Counted from the stretch's first letter, positions 40,498 through 52,250 are shown. The stretch is 64,000 bases of DNA from an uncultured Flavobacteriaceae bacterium (GCA_937136455.1 CAKZOO010000051.1:62001-126000); one strand, 5' to 3'. A program made the numbers and translations. Notes: generated from the letters alone by a model not told the origin.

Positions 40498-42696
40498 ATG
40501 AGCACTTCAATCGATTTAGAAAAAAAATTAAAGCACTACTTTGGATTTGAGAAATTCAAAGGAAAGCAAGAAGAAGTTATCAAAAACGTTTTAGATGGCA
40601 AACATTCCTTCGTCATTATGCCAACAGGCGGAGGGAAATCACTGTGTTATCAATTACCGGCTTTGATTTTAGAAGGAACTGCAATAGTAGTTTCACCATT
40701 AATTGCTTTGATGAAGAATCAAGTTGATTCTATCAGAGGAGTTTCAGAGGAAAATGGAGTAGCACACGTGCTCAATTCCTCTCTGACAAAGACACAGATT
40801 AAAATTGTTAAAGATGACATTTCAAGTGGAATTACGAAGCTTTTGTACGTAGCTCCAGAATCGTTGACCAAGGAAGAATACGTCGATTTTTTAAGGACCG
40901 TTCCTCTGTCTTTTGTGGCAATTGATGAGGCTCACTGCATTTCAGAGTGGGGACATGACTTTAGACCAGAATATCGAAATTTAAAATCGATTATTGCACG
41001 TCTAAGATCTGATTTACCCATCATGGGGCTAACAGCTACAGCAACTCCAAAGGTTCAAGAGGATATTGTGAAGAACTTAGGCATACAGCAGGCAACCATA
41101 TTTAAGACTTCATTTAACAGGCCAAATCTTTATTACGAAGTTCGTACTAAGACTAAAAACGTTGAATCTGATATTATTCGATTTGTCAAAAAGAATGAGG
41201 GTAAATCTGGAATCATCTATTGTTTGAGTAGAAAGAAAGTTGAAGAATTAGCACAGGTATTGCAAGTAAACGGGATCAGTGCAGTGCCTTATCACGCTGG
41301 ATTTGATGCTAAAACACGAGCAAAGTATCAAGATATGTTTCTAATGGAAGAAGTAGATGTTGTAGTTGCAACCATCGCTTTTGGTATGGGAATCGACAAG
41401 CCTGATGTGCGTTATGTAATCCATCACGATATTCCAAAGAGTATCGAGAGTTACTATCAAGAAACAGGTAGGGCAGGCCGAGATGGAGGGGAAGGTCATT
41501 GTTTAGCTTTTTATTCCTATAAGGATGTTGAAAAGCTGGAAAAATTCATGTCTGGAAAACCAGTAGCAGAACAAGAAATTGGAAATGCCCTACTACAAGA
41601 AATTGTAGCCTATGCAGAAACTTCAATCTCGAGAAGAAAATTCATCTTGCATTATTTTGGAGAAGAATTTGATGAAACGTATGGAGAAGGTGCAGATATG
41701 GACGACAATGTCAGAAATCCCAAAGACAAAGTTGAAGCCAAGGACGAACTGGTCAAACTTTTAAAAGTTGTTCGAGATACTGCTGAAAAGTTTAAATCAA
41801 AAGAAGTTGTCAAGGTACTAATCGGAAAGTCAAACGCCTTAATATCTTCTCATCGAACTAATCAACGTTCTTTTTTTGGTTTTGGAAGTGAACACGATAA
41901 ATATTATTGGATGGCTTTGATTCGTCAAGCGATTATTGCAGGCTTTCTCAAAAAAGAAATAGAACAGTACGGGGTTATTCATCTTACTGAAAAGGGAGTA
42001 GCTTTCTTAGCTTCTCCTGAGTCATTTATGATGACAAGAGATCATAAATACAATGAAGAAAACGATGAGAAAATAGTTCAAGCAGCAAAAAATTCACTGG
42101 GAACGGCCGATACAACGCTGTTTGCAATGCTCAAAGATTTGCGTAAAAAAGAGGCTGGTAAATTAGGGATTCCTCCTTTTGTGATTTTCCAAGATCCATC
42201 ACTTGAAGATATGGCTTTAAAGTATCCAATTTCAATGGATGATTTAGGATCCATATATGGAGTTGGAGAAGGAAAGGCAAAAAAATACGGTAAACCATTT
42301 TTGGCTTTAATTCAAAAGTACGTTGAAGAAAACGATATTATTAGACCGGATGATTTTGTGGTTAAAACTACAGGAGCTAAATCAGGTTTAAAACTCTTTG
42401 TGATTCAATCTATTGATCGAAAATTATCTTTAGATGATATCGCATCTTCAAAAGGTTTGTCTCACGATGAACTCTTAAAAGAAATGGAGCAAATTGTATT
42501 TAGTGGAACCAAACTCGATATTCAATACTGGATCGATGAAATGTTTGACGAAGACATGCAAGAGGAGTTGCACGAGTACTTTTTAGAGGCTCAAAGCGAT
42601 GATATCAGTGAAGCCTCTGCACATTTTGACGGTGATTACGAAGATGAAGAACTTCGCCTGTATCGCATTTCTTTTTTCAGTGAAGTAGCCAACTAA
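40498..42696 (+). CDS. recQ: ATP-dependent DNA helicase RecQ
   Basis: MPTGGGKSLCYQLPAL, DEAHCISEWGHDFRPEYR, GRAGRDG; C-terminal HRDC. Confidence 0.97.
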   Translation: MSTSIDLEKKLKHYFGFEKFKGKQEEVIKNVLDGKHSFVIMPTGGGKSLCYQLPALILEGTAIVVSPLIALMKNQVDSIRGVSEENGVAHVLNSSLTKTQIKIVKDDISSGITKLLYVAPESLTKEEYVDFLRTVPLSFVAIDEAHCISEWGHDFRPEYRNLKSIIARLRSDLPIMGLTATATPKVQEDIVKNLGIQQATIFKTSFNRPNLYYEVRTKTKNVESDIIRFVKKNEGKSGIIYCLSRKKVEELAQVLQVNGISAVPYHAGFDAKTRAKYQDMFLMEEVDVVVATIAFGMGIDKPDVRYVIHHDIPKSIESYYQETGRAGRDGGEGHCLAFYSYKDVEKLEKFMSGKPVAEQEIGNALLQEIVAYAETSISRRKFILHYFGEEFDETYGEGADMDDNVRNPKDKVEAKDELVKLLKVVRDTAEKFKSKEVVKVLIGKSNALISSHRTNQRSFFGFGSEHDKYYWMALIRQAIIAGFLKKEIEQYGVIHLTEKGVAFLASPESFMMTRDHKYNEENDEKIVQAAKNSLGTADTTLFAMLKDLRKKEAGKLGIPPFVIFQDPSLEDMALKYPISMDDLGSIYGVGEGKAKKYGKPFLALIQKYVEENDIIRPDDFVVKTTGAKSGLKLFVIQSIDRKLSLDDIASSKGLSHDELLKEMEQIVFSGTKLDIQYWIDEMFDEDMQEELHEYFLEAQSDDISEASAHFDGDYEDEELRLYRISFFSEVAN

Positions 42697-43736
42697 GCAA
42701 CTACTTTTTCCAAGATTTGGATCGTTCTGGTTTGGGTGTCAAATGAAACTTGTGCGCCGATAGGAATAGTGAAATTTTCAGGGATGTGACCAAAAGACAT
42801 TCCGTAAAGAGAAGGGATTCCAAGGTCTTGAATTCGATCGACGATCACTTCTTTTAATTTGAAACCTCTGCTTACATCTTGTACCTCACATCCGATACAA
42901 ACTCCAAAAACAATACCAGCGGCCTTTTTAAAAGTTTTGCTGCTTCTGAGTTGTGTTAGCATCCGATCGATTCGATAAGGCTTTTCACCGACATCTTCTA
43001 TGAATACAACAGTATCAGTAAAATCAATTTCATAAGGAGTTCCCATCAAAGCACTTATCAAAGTGAGACTTCCGCCGACAGCTTTTCCCTGAGCAGTGCC
43101 AGGAACAATTGTATAGCGATCGTATTCGCTATTGTCTAATTGATCTTCGGGCTTGGATAAGGGGCTTTGTATCGTATGAGATGATTTTTTGCTTCTGAGT
43201 ATATCGTTGAGAGTGTTTCGGCTGTAAGAATTGTTTAAACTGCTTCCTACAGGTCCGTGAAAACCAATCAAACCTGTTTTTTTGTGAATAGCATTCAAGA
43301 GTGCTGTAATATCACTAAAACCTACTAGAGGTTTTGGATGAGCAGCAATGAGATCGTAATCGAGTTGATCGAGAATTCTTGTTGTTCCGTAGCCACCACG
43401 AGCACAAATAATCGCATCGATATTTGGATTGGCAAACGCTTTGTTAATTTCAGAAGCTCTGAACTCATCTTCGTTGCTGAAATAACCGTGGTGATTCATA
43501 ATAGATGAATCGTAGATTACTTCAAAGCCCATTTGAGTGATCCCTTCTATAGAAATCTCAAGCTTGTGCTCATCAATAGCAAAACCAGGAGCTATCAGTT
43601 TGATTTTTGCTCCTGGTTTAAGTTTATTTCCTAATCGTTTAGGGGGAGTTTCTTGAGTTATTAGTGAGGTTCTCGGTAAAAGTGTTGTGGAACTCAATCC
43701 CAATAAGCCTGTCAAAAAAACTCTTCGTTTATTCAT
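42693..43736 (-). CDS. LD-carboxypeptidase (S66 family)
   Basis: KLIAPGFAID; ICARGGYGTTRILDQLDY; GFSDITALLNAIH; FIEDVGEKPYRIDRML. Confidence 0.94.
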   Translation of the reverse strand: MNKRRVFLTGLLGLSSTTLLPRTSLITQETPPKRLGNKLKPGAKIKLIAPGFAIDEHKLEISIEGITQMGFEVIYDSSIMNHHGYFSNEDEFRASEINKAFANPNIDAIICARGGYGTTRILDQLDYDLIAAHPKPLVGFSDITALLNAIHKKTGLIGFHGPVGSSLNNSYSRNTLNDILRSKKSSHTIQSPLSKPEDQLDNSEYDRYTIVPGTAQGKAVGGSLTLISALMGTPYEIDFTDTVVFIEDVGEKPYRIDRMLTQLRSSKTFKKAAGIVFGVCIGCEVQDVSRGFKLKEVIVDRIQDLGIPSLYGMSFGHIPENFTIPIGAQVSFDTQTRTIQILEKVVA

Positions 43737-43742
43737 ATGTTT

Positions 43743-45035
43743 TTAATCCTTATTTATTCGTCTTAATTGGCGTCTGATTTTTCTGATGGCATTCTGAATC
43801 GATTTATCTGGTTCTATAATATTATAAGCTCCCCAAAATTCAGGATCAGAAAATCCGTCTGCTTCTTCAGCTAAGATAATAGAACTTCTAACGCGATCTC
43901 TATATCTGATTCGTTGTTTTTCAGTGAGCTCTTCCCAATCAGTTATTGCCATCTCAGCTTGCATCGAATATAAGGAATTAAATAATCTCTTTTCCCATTC
44001 TACTTTTAAAGTCATTTGAATGTTGCTGTATCCGTAGTACCATTGATTGTTTTTTTCTCTGTAATCAACTTTGTACAATACTTCAGTTGGGTATACAAAG
44101 GCGTCTTTAGGTTTTTTCTTTACGAAGAGACGGGCTGCTCGTTCCTTATCAGTAATATGAAGAGCGAATATAGCATTGGTAAGTAATTTGTTTTCGATGT
44201 CAATATAAAGATTCCCGGTGTATAGCTGCTCTTTAGTACTTTCTTTTGGTTCAAAATGAACGATATAAATAATCTTGTCATTAATTCTGGTAGAGCCGTT
44301 AAAACTAAAATCGTATAAATTGATTAGCTCCTCTGAGAAAATAAAATCACTGTACTTCATAATGTCGATATACAGTGCGTTATAAGGACCTCCTTGAAAT
44401 TTCATCGCCAAGGTATCTTTTGGGCTGTAATCAGTGCTTTTTCTTGCTTTTACAATTGAAATAGCATCGTTTACATCACTGTTATAAGGACGTTTTAAAA
44501 CAGTTACTACTGCCTCAGCTAAAGCAATATTTTTTGTCCTTCTCTTGACTTGCTCTCGGTAGAAAGCTGTCATGAATTTAGACTGGTCAAAGTAATTAGA
44601 GCCCTTATTCGCCATGACATCCAATACTAATTGAGCAGGATTTCTTGGGGCAATAACATTGACCTCTTGTAAGAGCAATTCCGAAGTTTCCATTAAAATA
44701 GTACTGTCGTTAGCTAGAGATGCAATTGGAATGAGTGCAGTTTGATAACCGACGTATTGTACCATCAAATTTCTTTCTGTTAGCTCTTTTGGTACTTTAA
44801 TGAGATATTCCCCAGCATTATTACTGACCGAACTGGCATTTGTTCCTTCTATAGTAATGGTGGCAAATAACAAAGGTTGTTTTGATTTGCTATCTACAAT
44901 ACTCCCTCTGTATTCTACATAATCATCCTGATTTATGGATTCTTGTGCTTGAAGTAGTGGAGTAAATAGAAGTGCAAATACAATGAAAAAGCTCTTGGTC
45001 AATTTGGTAGAACGCTTTAAAAGAGTTGTTTTCAT
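43743..45035 (-). CDS. carboxypeptidase-like regulatory domain-containing protein
   Basis: YRGSIVDSKSKQPLLFATITIEGTNASSVSNNAGEYLIKVP (CarboxypepD_reg-like); signal peptide. Confidence 0.85.
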   Translation of the reverse strand: MKTTLLKRSTKLTKSFFIVFALLFTPLLQAQESINQDDYVEYRGSIVDSKSKQPLLFATITIEGTNASSVSNNAGEYLIKVPKELTERNLMVQYVGYQTALIPIASLANDSTILMETSELLLQEVNVIAPRNPAQLVLDVMANKGSNYFDQSKFMTAFYREQVKRRTKNIALAEAVVTVLKRPYNSDVNDAISIVKARKSTDYSPKDTLAMKFQGGPYNALYIDIMKYSDFIFSEELINLYDFSFNGSTRINDKIIYIVHFEPKESTKEQLYTGNLYIDIENKLLTNAIFALHITDKERAARLFVKKKPKDAFVYPTEVLYKVDYREKNNQWYYGYSNIQMTLKVEWEKRLFNSLYSMQAEMAITDWEELTEKQRIRYRDRVRSSIILAEEADGFSDPEFWGAYNIIEPDKSIQNAIRKIRRQLRRINKD

Positions 45036-45226
45036 GATGTAAAGATTTAGGTTAGGAACAACTCAAAGAAGTCGTTCTATTAAATTTACCTATAATACCA
45101 CAAATATTGTTCCAAGAAAATGTTAAAAAGGATGGTCAAAGTGTATTTTAGTTAAAAACCCCTTAAAAATTCAGAAAGATGCAACTATCTTCATGAAGTG
45201 TTTTATATTTATGTTTTAAAATTTCT

Positions 45227-46825
45227 ATGAATAAAGACCATCTTTTATATAGTGAGACAGGATATTTTTCCAAAATAATTCTTGACTATATCAGTGGAGA
45301 AAAAAATCTTCAATCATTTTATGGCAATCAACCAGACTTGGATGGTTTTAAGAACCAAATTGAGTTAAAAAGAAATTTTTCAAAATCTCATAGAAAGCAA
45401 TTAGTTGACTCATTGCTCAAGCAATATCAAGCTGTTGAGACAACGGACTTGGTCTTAAATCGAATCGAATTATTGTCTAATGAGAATACATTTACAATAA
45501 CAACGGGACATCAACTTAATTTATTTACAGGACCTCTTTATTTTTTATACAAGATCATTTCTGTTATTAACTTGTGTAAATCTCTCAAGGAAACCTATCC
45601 CGATTACGACTTTGTTCCAATTTATTGGATGGCTACTGAAGATCACGATTTTGAAGAAATTAACCATTTTTATTTGAAGGGTAAGGTCTTTAGATGGGAA
45701 GGACAGGAACATCAATCGGGGGCAGTAGGCTCTTTTAAAACGGAAGGTTTAAATACTGTATTGGAATTGCTTTCATCAGAATTGGGGTCTTCTGATGCAG
45801 CAAAAGAACTTGCGGATCTCTTCAGAAAAACTTACACAGAACACAACACCTTAGGTGAGGCAACTTTTTATTTAGCGAATGAATTGTTTAAGGAAGAAGG
45901 ACTGGTTGTATTAGAACCTAACATTGCCGATTTAAAAAAACTATTTATTCCTCAGATTAAAAGAGATCTCATAGATCAAATAGGTTTTAAAGAAGTAAGT
46001 GCAACCATTGAATTGCTTCAAAATAAATCGTATCCAATTCAAGTCAACCCAAGGGAACTCAATTTTTTCTATTTAAAAGACGGATTGAGAGAGCGATTAG
46101 TTGAAGAAAATGGAAACTATACTGTTTTAAATACACCAATTCAATTTTCAAAGGAAGAACTCTTAAAAGAAATTGATCAACATCCACATCGATTTTCTCC
46201 GAATGTTATTACTAGACCTCTTTATCAAGAAGTAATTCTTCCAAATCTAGCTTATATTGGTGGAGGAGGAGAACTAGCCTATTGGTTAGAGCTTCAATCG
46301 ATGTTCAAGGCTCAAGAAAGCGTTTTTCCAATTTTAATGCTACGAGATTCGGCACTTGTGATGAATCAAAAACAATTTGATAAAATTCAAAAGTTAGGTC
46401 TTTCAAAAGCTGACTTGTTTTTAGATAGAGGTGATTTAATCAATAGACATATTCGAAGAATTTCAAATATCGATATTGATTTAAGTCCTTTAAAAGAACA
46501 GTTAAAGGAGCAATTTGAAAAATTATATAAAATAGCAAATCAAACGGATGCTTCGTTTTTAGGAGCAGTAAAAGCTCAAGAAGTAAAGCAGTTAAAGGGA
46601 ATTGACAAACTGGAAAAACGATTGCTCAAAGCTCAGAAACGAAAACTCAGTGAAGAAGTTATTCGACTTGTCAATTTACAAGAAGAGCTTTTTCCTAGAG
46701 AGGGCTTACAAGAGCGAAATACTAATTTTTCTGAGTTTTATTTGGAGTATTCCTCATCATTTAAAGAAGGATTATTAAGTCATTTAAATCCTTTAAACAA
46801 GGAATTTACCATTTTAATATTTTAG
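45227..46825 (+). CDS. bshC: bacillithiol biosynthesis cysteine-adding enzyme
   Basis: TTGHQLNLFTGPLYFLYKIISVINL; FVPIYWMATEDHDFEEI; LPNLAYIGGGGELAYWLEL. Confidence 0.96.
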   Translation: MNKDHLLYSETGYFSKIILDYISGEKNLQSFYGNQPDLDGFKNQIELKRNFSKSHRKQLVDSLLKQYQAVETTDLVLNRIELLSNENTFTITTGHQLNLFTGPLYFLYKIISVINLCKSLKETYPDYDFVPIYWMATEDHDFEEINHFYLKGKVFRWEGQEHQSGAVGSFKTEGLNTVLELLSSELGSSDAAKELADLFRKTYTEHNTLGEATFYLANELFKEEGLVVLEPNIADLKKLFIPQIKRDLIDQIGFKEVSATIELLQNKSYPIQVNPRELNFFYLKDGLRERLVEENGNYTVLNTPIQFSKEELLKEIDQHPHRFSPNVITRPLYQEVILPNLAYIGGGGELAYWLELQSMFKAQESVFPILMLRDSALVMNQKQFDKIQKLGLSKADLFLDRGDLINRHIRRISNIDIDLSPLKEQLKEQFEKLYKIANQTDASFLGAVKAQEVKQLKGIDKLEKRLLKAQKRKLSEEVIRLVNLQEELFPREGLQERNTNFSEFYLEYSSSFKEGLLSHLNPLNKEFTILIF

Positions 46826-46827
46826 TT

Positions 46828-48204
46828 ATGATGCACAATATTGATATCGATGTAGTTGAAATGACTATGGATATTATGAAATATGTCATTGGTCGAATCA
46901 CACGATCCAATCCAGACATGGGGTTAGCAATTTCGGAAGAGGAACTCAAAGAAAAAGTAGGGGAGACCATTACTGACAAAGGAATTGGAGGAATGAAGGC
47001 TTTTGAACTCTTTAGGGAGGTGTTAGTCAAACATACCGTGCCCATTGACAATCCAAAACATTTAGCCTTTGTTCCGGCAGCACCAACAAGAGCGGCAATT
47101 CTATTTGATTTAGTAACAGCAGCATCTTCTATTCACGGTTCCTATTGGATGGAAGGAGCAGGAGGAATATTTTGTGAAAATGAAGCTATGTCTTGGATTG
47201 TATCCTTAACTGGATTGCCAAAGGGTTCATTTGGGGTATTTACAAGTGGAGGTACAGCAGCAAATTTATCTGCAGTTGTTACCGCAAGAGAGCATTGGAG
47301 ATCAAAATCACAAGATCATCAATATAAAAGAGGAATTATTCTCTGTTCCTCTCAGGCTCATTCGTCGGTAAAAAGCATGGTTAAAATAATTGATGCTGAT
47401 ATCCTAACAATACCTACGCAAGAATCATTGACAAAAGAAGATTTAGATGCAGCATTCAGTCAATTGTCAGTTGCAGATCAAAGTCGTTTATTTGCAGTAG
47501 TAGTCAACGCAGGGACTACCAATGCAGGAGTCATCGATAGGATGGATGAAGTTGCAGAATTTTGTCGAGAAAATAACCTTTGGATGCATGTCGATGCAGC
47601 TTACGGAGGTGGTGCGTTGATGTCTGCAAAAGTTAGAGAGGAATTTAAAGGAATTGAATTTGCGGACAGTATTACTATTGATCCTCATAAATGGTTTTTT
47701 GCTCCTTATGACTGTGGTGCGATCATTTATAAAAATCCCGAATTAGCTAAAAAAGCACATACCCAAGAGGGGACTTATTTAGATATATTTAACCAAAAGG
47801 GAATGGAAGGTTTTAACCCTTCTGATTATCAAATTCAATTGACACGACGCGTTAGAGGTCTGCCACTGTGGTTTTCCTTAGCAATGCACGGAACGGATCG
47901 CTACAAGCAGGCAGTGGATGCTGCTCTAGATTTGGCTCAAGTTGCAGCTGAATTAATTCGCGATTACGATTACTTATCCTTAGTTAGACCTGTAAGTTTA
48001 TCAGTGGTACTTTTTAAGCGTGAAGGATGGACTGCTGAAGATTATCGAATGTGGACTTTAAAAAATCTTGCAGATAATTTTGCCTTGGTAACACCGACTA
48101 AATATCAAATTGATGGTCAAATGGAGACCATTGCACGATTTTGTTTTATCAATCCTGAAACTACAAAAGAAGATATCAAGGCTATTTTAGATTCCATGAA
48201 TTGA
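46828..48204 (+). CDS. pyridoxal-dependent decarboxylase (group II)
   Basis: GVFTSGGTAANLSAV; MHVDAAYGGGAL; SITIDPHKWFFAPYDCGAI. Confidence 0.93.
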   Translation: MMHNIDIDVVEMTMDIMKYVIGRITRSNPDMGLAISEEELKEKVGETITDKGIGGMKAFELFREVLVKHTVPIDNPKHLAFVPAAPTRAAILFDLVTAASSIHGSYWMEGAGGIFCENEAMSWIVSLTGLPKGSFGVFTSGGTAANLSAVVTAREHWRSKSQDHQYKRGIILCSSQAHSSVKSMVKIIDADILTIPTQESLTKEDLDAAFSQLSVADQSRLFAVVVNAGTTNAGVIDRMDEVAEFCRENNLWMHVDAAYGGGALMSAKVREEFKGIEFADSITIDPHKWFFAPYDCGAIIYKNPELAKKAHTQEGTYLDIFNQKGMEGFNPSDYQIQLTRRVRGLPLWFSLAMHGTDRYKQAVDAALDLAQVAAELIRDYDYLSLVRPVSLSVVLFKREGWTAEDYRMWTLKNLADNFALVTPTKYQIDGQMETIARFCFINPETTKEDIKAILDSMN

Positions 48205-48305
48205 TTTTGGCAGAATTTTTGAATAGTAGCTATCGATATTGTTAGGTTTAATGACTATTCTTGAAAATAGCTTAAAAATGAACTTCTAATTAACGTTCAA
48301 ATTAT

Positions 48306-48313
48306 TATTTTTG
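48306..48313 (+). promoter_or_regulatory. -7 box TATTTTTG upstream of guaA
   Basis: Exact TAnnTTTG ending 3 nt before the ATG. Confidence 0.6.
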
Positions 48314-48316
48314 CGC

Positions 48317-49849
48317 ATGCATAATAACGTCCTTATTTTAGATTTTGGCTCACAGTATACTCAACTCATCGCTAGGAGAGTACGAGAGCTCAACATTTTT
48401 TGTGAGATTAAACCTTACAATAAACTTCCAGAGAATTTAGATATTTACAAAGCAGTCATCCTTTCTGGGTCTCCTTTTTCAGTGAGATCTGAGGATGCTC
48501 CACATCCTGATTTGTCACAAATACAAGGTAAAAAACCACTCCTTGCGGTATGCTATGGAGCACAGTATTTAGCTCATTTTGGAGGTGGAGAAGTAGCTCC
48601 TTCAAATACTAGAGAATACGGTAGGGCTAAATTATCTTATTTAGACCATACAGATCATTTTTTCGATGGTGTCAATGCTGGTTCTCAGGTTTGGATGAGT
48701 CATTCTGATACTATTAAGCATCTGCCTATTAATGCGAAATTGATCGGTAGTACAGATGATGTCAAGAACGCTGCTTATAAGATAGAAGGAGAGATAACTT
48801 ATGCGATTCAATTCCATCCTGAGGTATACCATTCTACAGATGGAGCAAAGATGCTCAAAAACTTCTTAGTAGATATCGCTGGTGTCAATCAAGATTGGAC
48901 TCCAGATTCATTTGTTCACGAGACCGTAGAAGAACTTAAAAAGACTGTTGGTTCTGATAAGGTAATTTTAGGATTATCTGGTGGGGTTGATTCTACTGTA
49001 GCAGCAGTATTACTTCACAAAGCCATTGGATCTCATTTACACTGTATATTTGTCAATAATGGTCTGCTTAGAAAAGATGAGTTTTCACAAGTATTGGATC
49101 AGTATAAACATATGGGTCTTAACGTAAAAGGTGTCGATGCATCAGATCGTTTTTTAGACGCATTGAAAGGAATCAGTGATCCAGAAACAAAACGCAAGAC
49201 TATTGGTAAAGTATTTATCGATGTTTTTGACGACGAATCCCATAAGGTTGAAGATGCTAAATGGTTAGGTCAAGGTACGATTTATCCAGATGTGATCGAA
49301 TCAGTATCTGCAACTGGAGGCCCTTCAGCTACGATCAAGAGTCACCACAACGTAGGTGGTCTTCCTGATTATATGAAATTAAAAGTAGTAGAACCACTTA
49401 AACTTCTTTTTAAAGACGAAGTAAGAAGAGTAGGTGCTGCCTTGGGTATCGATGCTAAATTATTAGGTAGACACCCTTTCCCAGGCCCAGGTCTTGGAAT
49501 TAGAATTTTAGGAGATATTACTCCTGAAAAAGTTCGTATTCTTCAAGAAGTTGACGCTGTGTTTGTCAATGGACTCAGAGAGTGGGGATTGTACGACAAG
49601 GTATGGCAGGCAGGAGCTATGTTACTTCCTGTAAATTCTGTTGGAGTAATGGGAGATGAACGTACCTATGAAAAATGTGTTGCCCTAAGAGCAGTTGAAA
49701 GTACCGATGGTATGACTGCTGATTGGGTGAATTTTCCTTATGAATTTTTGCAAAAGGTATCGAATGATATCATTAATAAGGTTCCAGGTGTTAATAGAGT
49801 GGTATACGATATTAGCTCAAAGCCGCCTGCAACCATAGAATGGGAATAA
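48317..49849 (+). CDS. guaA: GMP synthase (glutamine-hydrolysing); ATG 48317 rather than ORF-track TTG 48311
   Basis: [56 protein letters not shown]. Confidence 0.97.
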   Translation: MHNNVLILDFGSQYTQLIARRVRELNIFCEIKPYNKLPENLDIYKAVILSGSPFSVRSEDAPHPDLSQIQGKKPLLAVCYGAQYLAHFGGGEVAPSNTREYGRAKLSYLDHTDHFFDGVNAGSQVWMSHSDTIKHLPINAKLIGSTDDVKNAAYKIEGEITYAIQFHPEVYHSTDGAKMLKNFLVDIAGVNQDWTPDSFVHETVEELKKTVGSDKVILGLSGGVDSTVAAVLLHKAIGSHLHCIFVNNGLLRKDEFSQVLDQYKHMGLNVKGVDASDRFLDALKGISDPETKRKTIGKVFIDVFDDESHKVEDAKWLGQGTIYPDVIESVSATGGPSATIKSHHNVGGLPDYMKLKVVEPLKLLFKDEVRRVGAALGIDAKLLGRHPFPGPGLGIRILGDITPEKVRILQEVDAVFVNGLREWGLYDKVWQAGAMLLPVNSVGVMGDERTYEKCVALRAVESTDGMTADWVNFPYEFLQKVSNDIINKVPGVNRVVYDISSKPPATIEWE

Positions 49850-51393
49850 TGATTTTAAAAAGGAATTTACTGACTGTATTATTCTTGTTTTCCTTGTTGG
49901 GTTATGCACAACAAACGGGAACTTATAAGATTAAACCGTCGGATAACCGATGGAGAATTCTCAAGGATTTTCAGATCAGTCAGGATTCTTTTTTAAAGTT
50001 AAATCCTCATCTTTCCCAAGATGAGAACTCCTTGCCAATTGGGGTTACAATTCAACTACCAATTGCCTTAGAAAATTCCCTAAATGTAGGAGATTCCATT
50101 TTCATCCGAAAAGATGTTCCAATTGATCAATTCATCATTCACAGAGTTAATCCTAAGGAAACTTTTTACGACTTAGTAAGAACCTATCAAACTCCACTAA
50201 GGGATCTCTTGGATTACAATCCAGGATTGTTGTTGACCGGTTTGCAAATTGGAATGAACCTTAAAGTTAGGGCTTATAAACAACAATCAATTTCGTACAA
50301 ACTTGGTTTTAGAGAGCCTCTTTTTGAGCCTTTTTACAGTGATTCAAAAGAATACACTATAGCCTATCCACTTCCTTTTAGAACAGATAAATCAGTTCTT
50401 TTAGATACGCTTTTAATGGAAAAAACCTTTGAGGCGAGAAGGGATATGAAGTTTAGTATTCACTTTTATCAAGGAGCATTGATGGCAATTGAACAATTGG
50501 CAAAACACGATATTCATATCACTCCCATACCGATCGACACTCAATTAGACAACGCTCATTTAGCACTTAGGTTGATGAATCTCGACAGTCTTAATTTTGA
50601 TGCGATTATCGGTCCTCTAAGCAGTAGAACTTATAAGGCAGCGACTTCTTATGCGATGCGAAACGATATTCCTATCGTTTATCCTTCTGCATCTGAAAAC
50701 AGTTATGATTATCCCAAAGCACATATGCCGATACCCTCTGATTCGATTTTTAGAAATAGGGTATTGAGATTAGCTTCATTGCGTTACAGCAATGAAAAAG
50801 TATTGATTGTAGCAGATTCTTTGAATATTGATGCAAAAGAAGCCATCGTCAACCAATTTCCAAATGCTGTTCCTTTAGAACTCATTAAAGAAGTTTCTGT
50901 CGATGTGGATACCTTGTCTTCTAGGTTAGATTCTATAATTCCGAACTGGGTTTTTGTAGAGACTCAAAATGTGAAATTAGCTTCTTCTATCAGTTCTATG
51001 TTGAATTCTTCTCTGAGAGATTCTGTAAAGATTAAAATGTTTACTACCAACTACAGTAGTGCTTTTGAAAATGACATTGTCGATCAACAACAGTTGACCA
51101 ACCTCAATTTTACCTATCCTAATTTCTATTCATTACTCAATAATGAGGAATTTTCCGTGGCTTTTGAAGAACGATTTGGTTATTATCCAGATCGATACGC
51201 TCTAAGAGGTTATGATCTAACCCTCTACACTGCTTTAGAAGTGCTCGATAATTCCTTAAGTCATATCAAGCGAAAACTGCCTTACCTTACCCATCGTCTA
51301 GGGTTTGTGCAAGACAGTTTACAAAGAGGTTATTTCAATAGAAGTTCCTATATTCTTCGTTACGAAGCTATGGACATTAAACTTTTTGATTAA
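49840..51393 (+). CDS. PBP1-like and LysM domain-containing protein
   Basis: Signal peptide; LysM-like [28 protein letters not shown]; periplasmic-binding fold [32 protein letters not shown]. Confidence 0.88.
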   Translation: MGIMILKRNLLTVLFLFSLLGYAQQTGTYKIKPSDNRWRILKDFQISQDSFLKLNPHLSQDENSLPIGVTIQLPIALENSLNVGDSIFIRKDVPIDQFIIHRVNPKETFYDLVRTYQTPLRDLLDYNPGLLLTGLQIGMNLKVRAYKQQSISYKLGFREPLFEPFYSDSKEYTIAYPLPFRTDKSVLLDTLLMEKTFEARRDMKFSIHFYQGALMAIEQLAKHDIHITPIPIDTQLDNAHLALRLMNLDSLNFDAIIGPLSSRTYKAATSYAMRNDIPIVYPSASENSYDYPKAHMPIPSDSIFRNRVLRLASLRYSNEKVLIVADSLNIDAKEAIVNQFPNAVPLELIKEVSVDVDTLSSRLDSIIPNWVFVETQNVKLASSISSMLNSSLRDSVKIKMFTTNYSSAFENDIVDQQQLTNLNFTYPNFYSLLNNEEFSVAFEERFGYYPDRYALRGYDLTLYTALEVLDNSLSHIKRKLPYLTHRLGFVQDSLQRGYFNRSSYILRYEAMDIKLFD

Positions 51394-52250
51394 ACATCAC
51401 AGACTTTAAAAGCTTTCTTTAAAGAGTCAATCTTATCCTCGTATTTGCAGATGAACTCCTGAGCAACGACTCCAGTATATCCCGTTTCAAGGATCGCTTT
51501 CATAATTGCGGGATAGTAGAGTTCCTGAGTTTCATCAATCTCGTTTCTTCCTGGTACTCCTGCAGTGTGGTAGTGTCCAAAGTACTGGTGATGGTCTCTG
51601 ATGGATCTAATGATATCTCCTTCTTGAATTTGCATATGATAGATGTCGAAGAGTAATTTGAAGTTTTCAGAACCCAATCCTTTGCAAAGAGCAATACCCC
51701 AGGCCGAGTTATCACACATATAGTCTTTGTGGTCTTTTTGATTAAATAATTCCATCTGAATAACGACACCGTGCTTTTCAGCAAGTGGCATGATTTGTTT
51801 TAATCCCATAATACAATTAGCTAGTCCATCTGTATCACTCATTCCTCTTCGATTTCCACTAAAACAGATGAGGTTTTTAAATCCGTTTTCTGCCACTTTA
51901 GGAATCATTTCACTATAGCGTTTAATGAGTTCAGGATGATACTGAGGATCGTTCCAGCCCTCTGTTAAACTAATTTCTGCTCCGTTACACATCGAACAAT
52001 TAATGTTGTATTTATGGAGTAAGGGCCAGTCTTTTGGCCCGAGGAGGTCAATATTTTTAATGCCGAGCTGACTCAGAATTTGAAGTAAGTCTTCAAGAGG
52101 AATATCGTTAAAACACCATTCACAAACAGAGTGGTTAATGTTATTTTTGAGTTCAAATTTTTTATCTTCTGTTTTGATAAAGTCTTTTGGGTAGGCAGTT
52201 AGTCCAATGGTAGACACAGCTGCAGTTCCAATGAAATCTCTTCTTTTCAT
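51390..52250 (-). CDS. TIM-barrel isomerase/epimerase (hydroxypyruvate isomerase-like), Tat-type signal
   Basis: MKRRDFIGTAAVSTIGL; FDIYHMQIQEGDIIRSIRDHHQYFGHYHTAGVPGRNEIDETQELYYPAIM. Confidence 0.92.
   Translation of the reverse strand: MKRRDFIGTAAVSTIGLTAYPKDFIKTEDKKFELKNNINHSVCEWCFNDIPLEDLLQILSQLGIKNIDLLGPKDWPLLHKYNINCSMCNGAEISLTEGWNDPQYHPELIKRYSEMIPKVAENGFKNLICFSGNRRGMSDTDGLANCIMGLKQIMPLAEKHGVVIQMELFNQKDHKDYMCDNSAWGIALCKGLGSENFKLLFDIYHMQIQEGDIIRSIRDHHQYFGHYHTAGVPGRNEIDETQELYYPAIMKAILETGYTGVVAQEFICKYEDKIDSLKKAFKVCDV

Noticed and set aside
48279-48299. TGAAC ... GTTCA inverted repeat upstream of guaA
   Set aside because: Only 5-bp arms with an asymmetric 11-nt interior; expected by chance in AT-rich DNA
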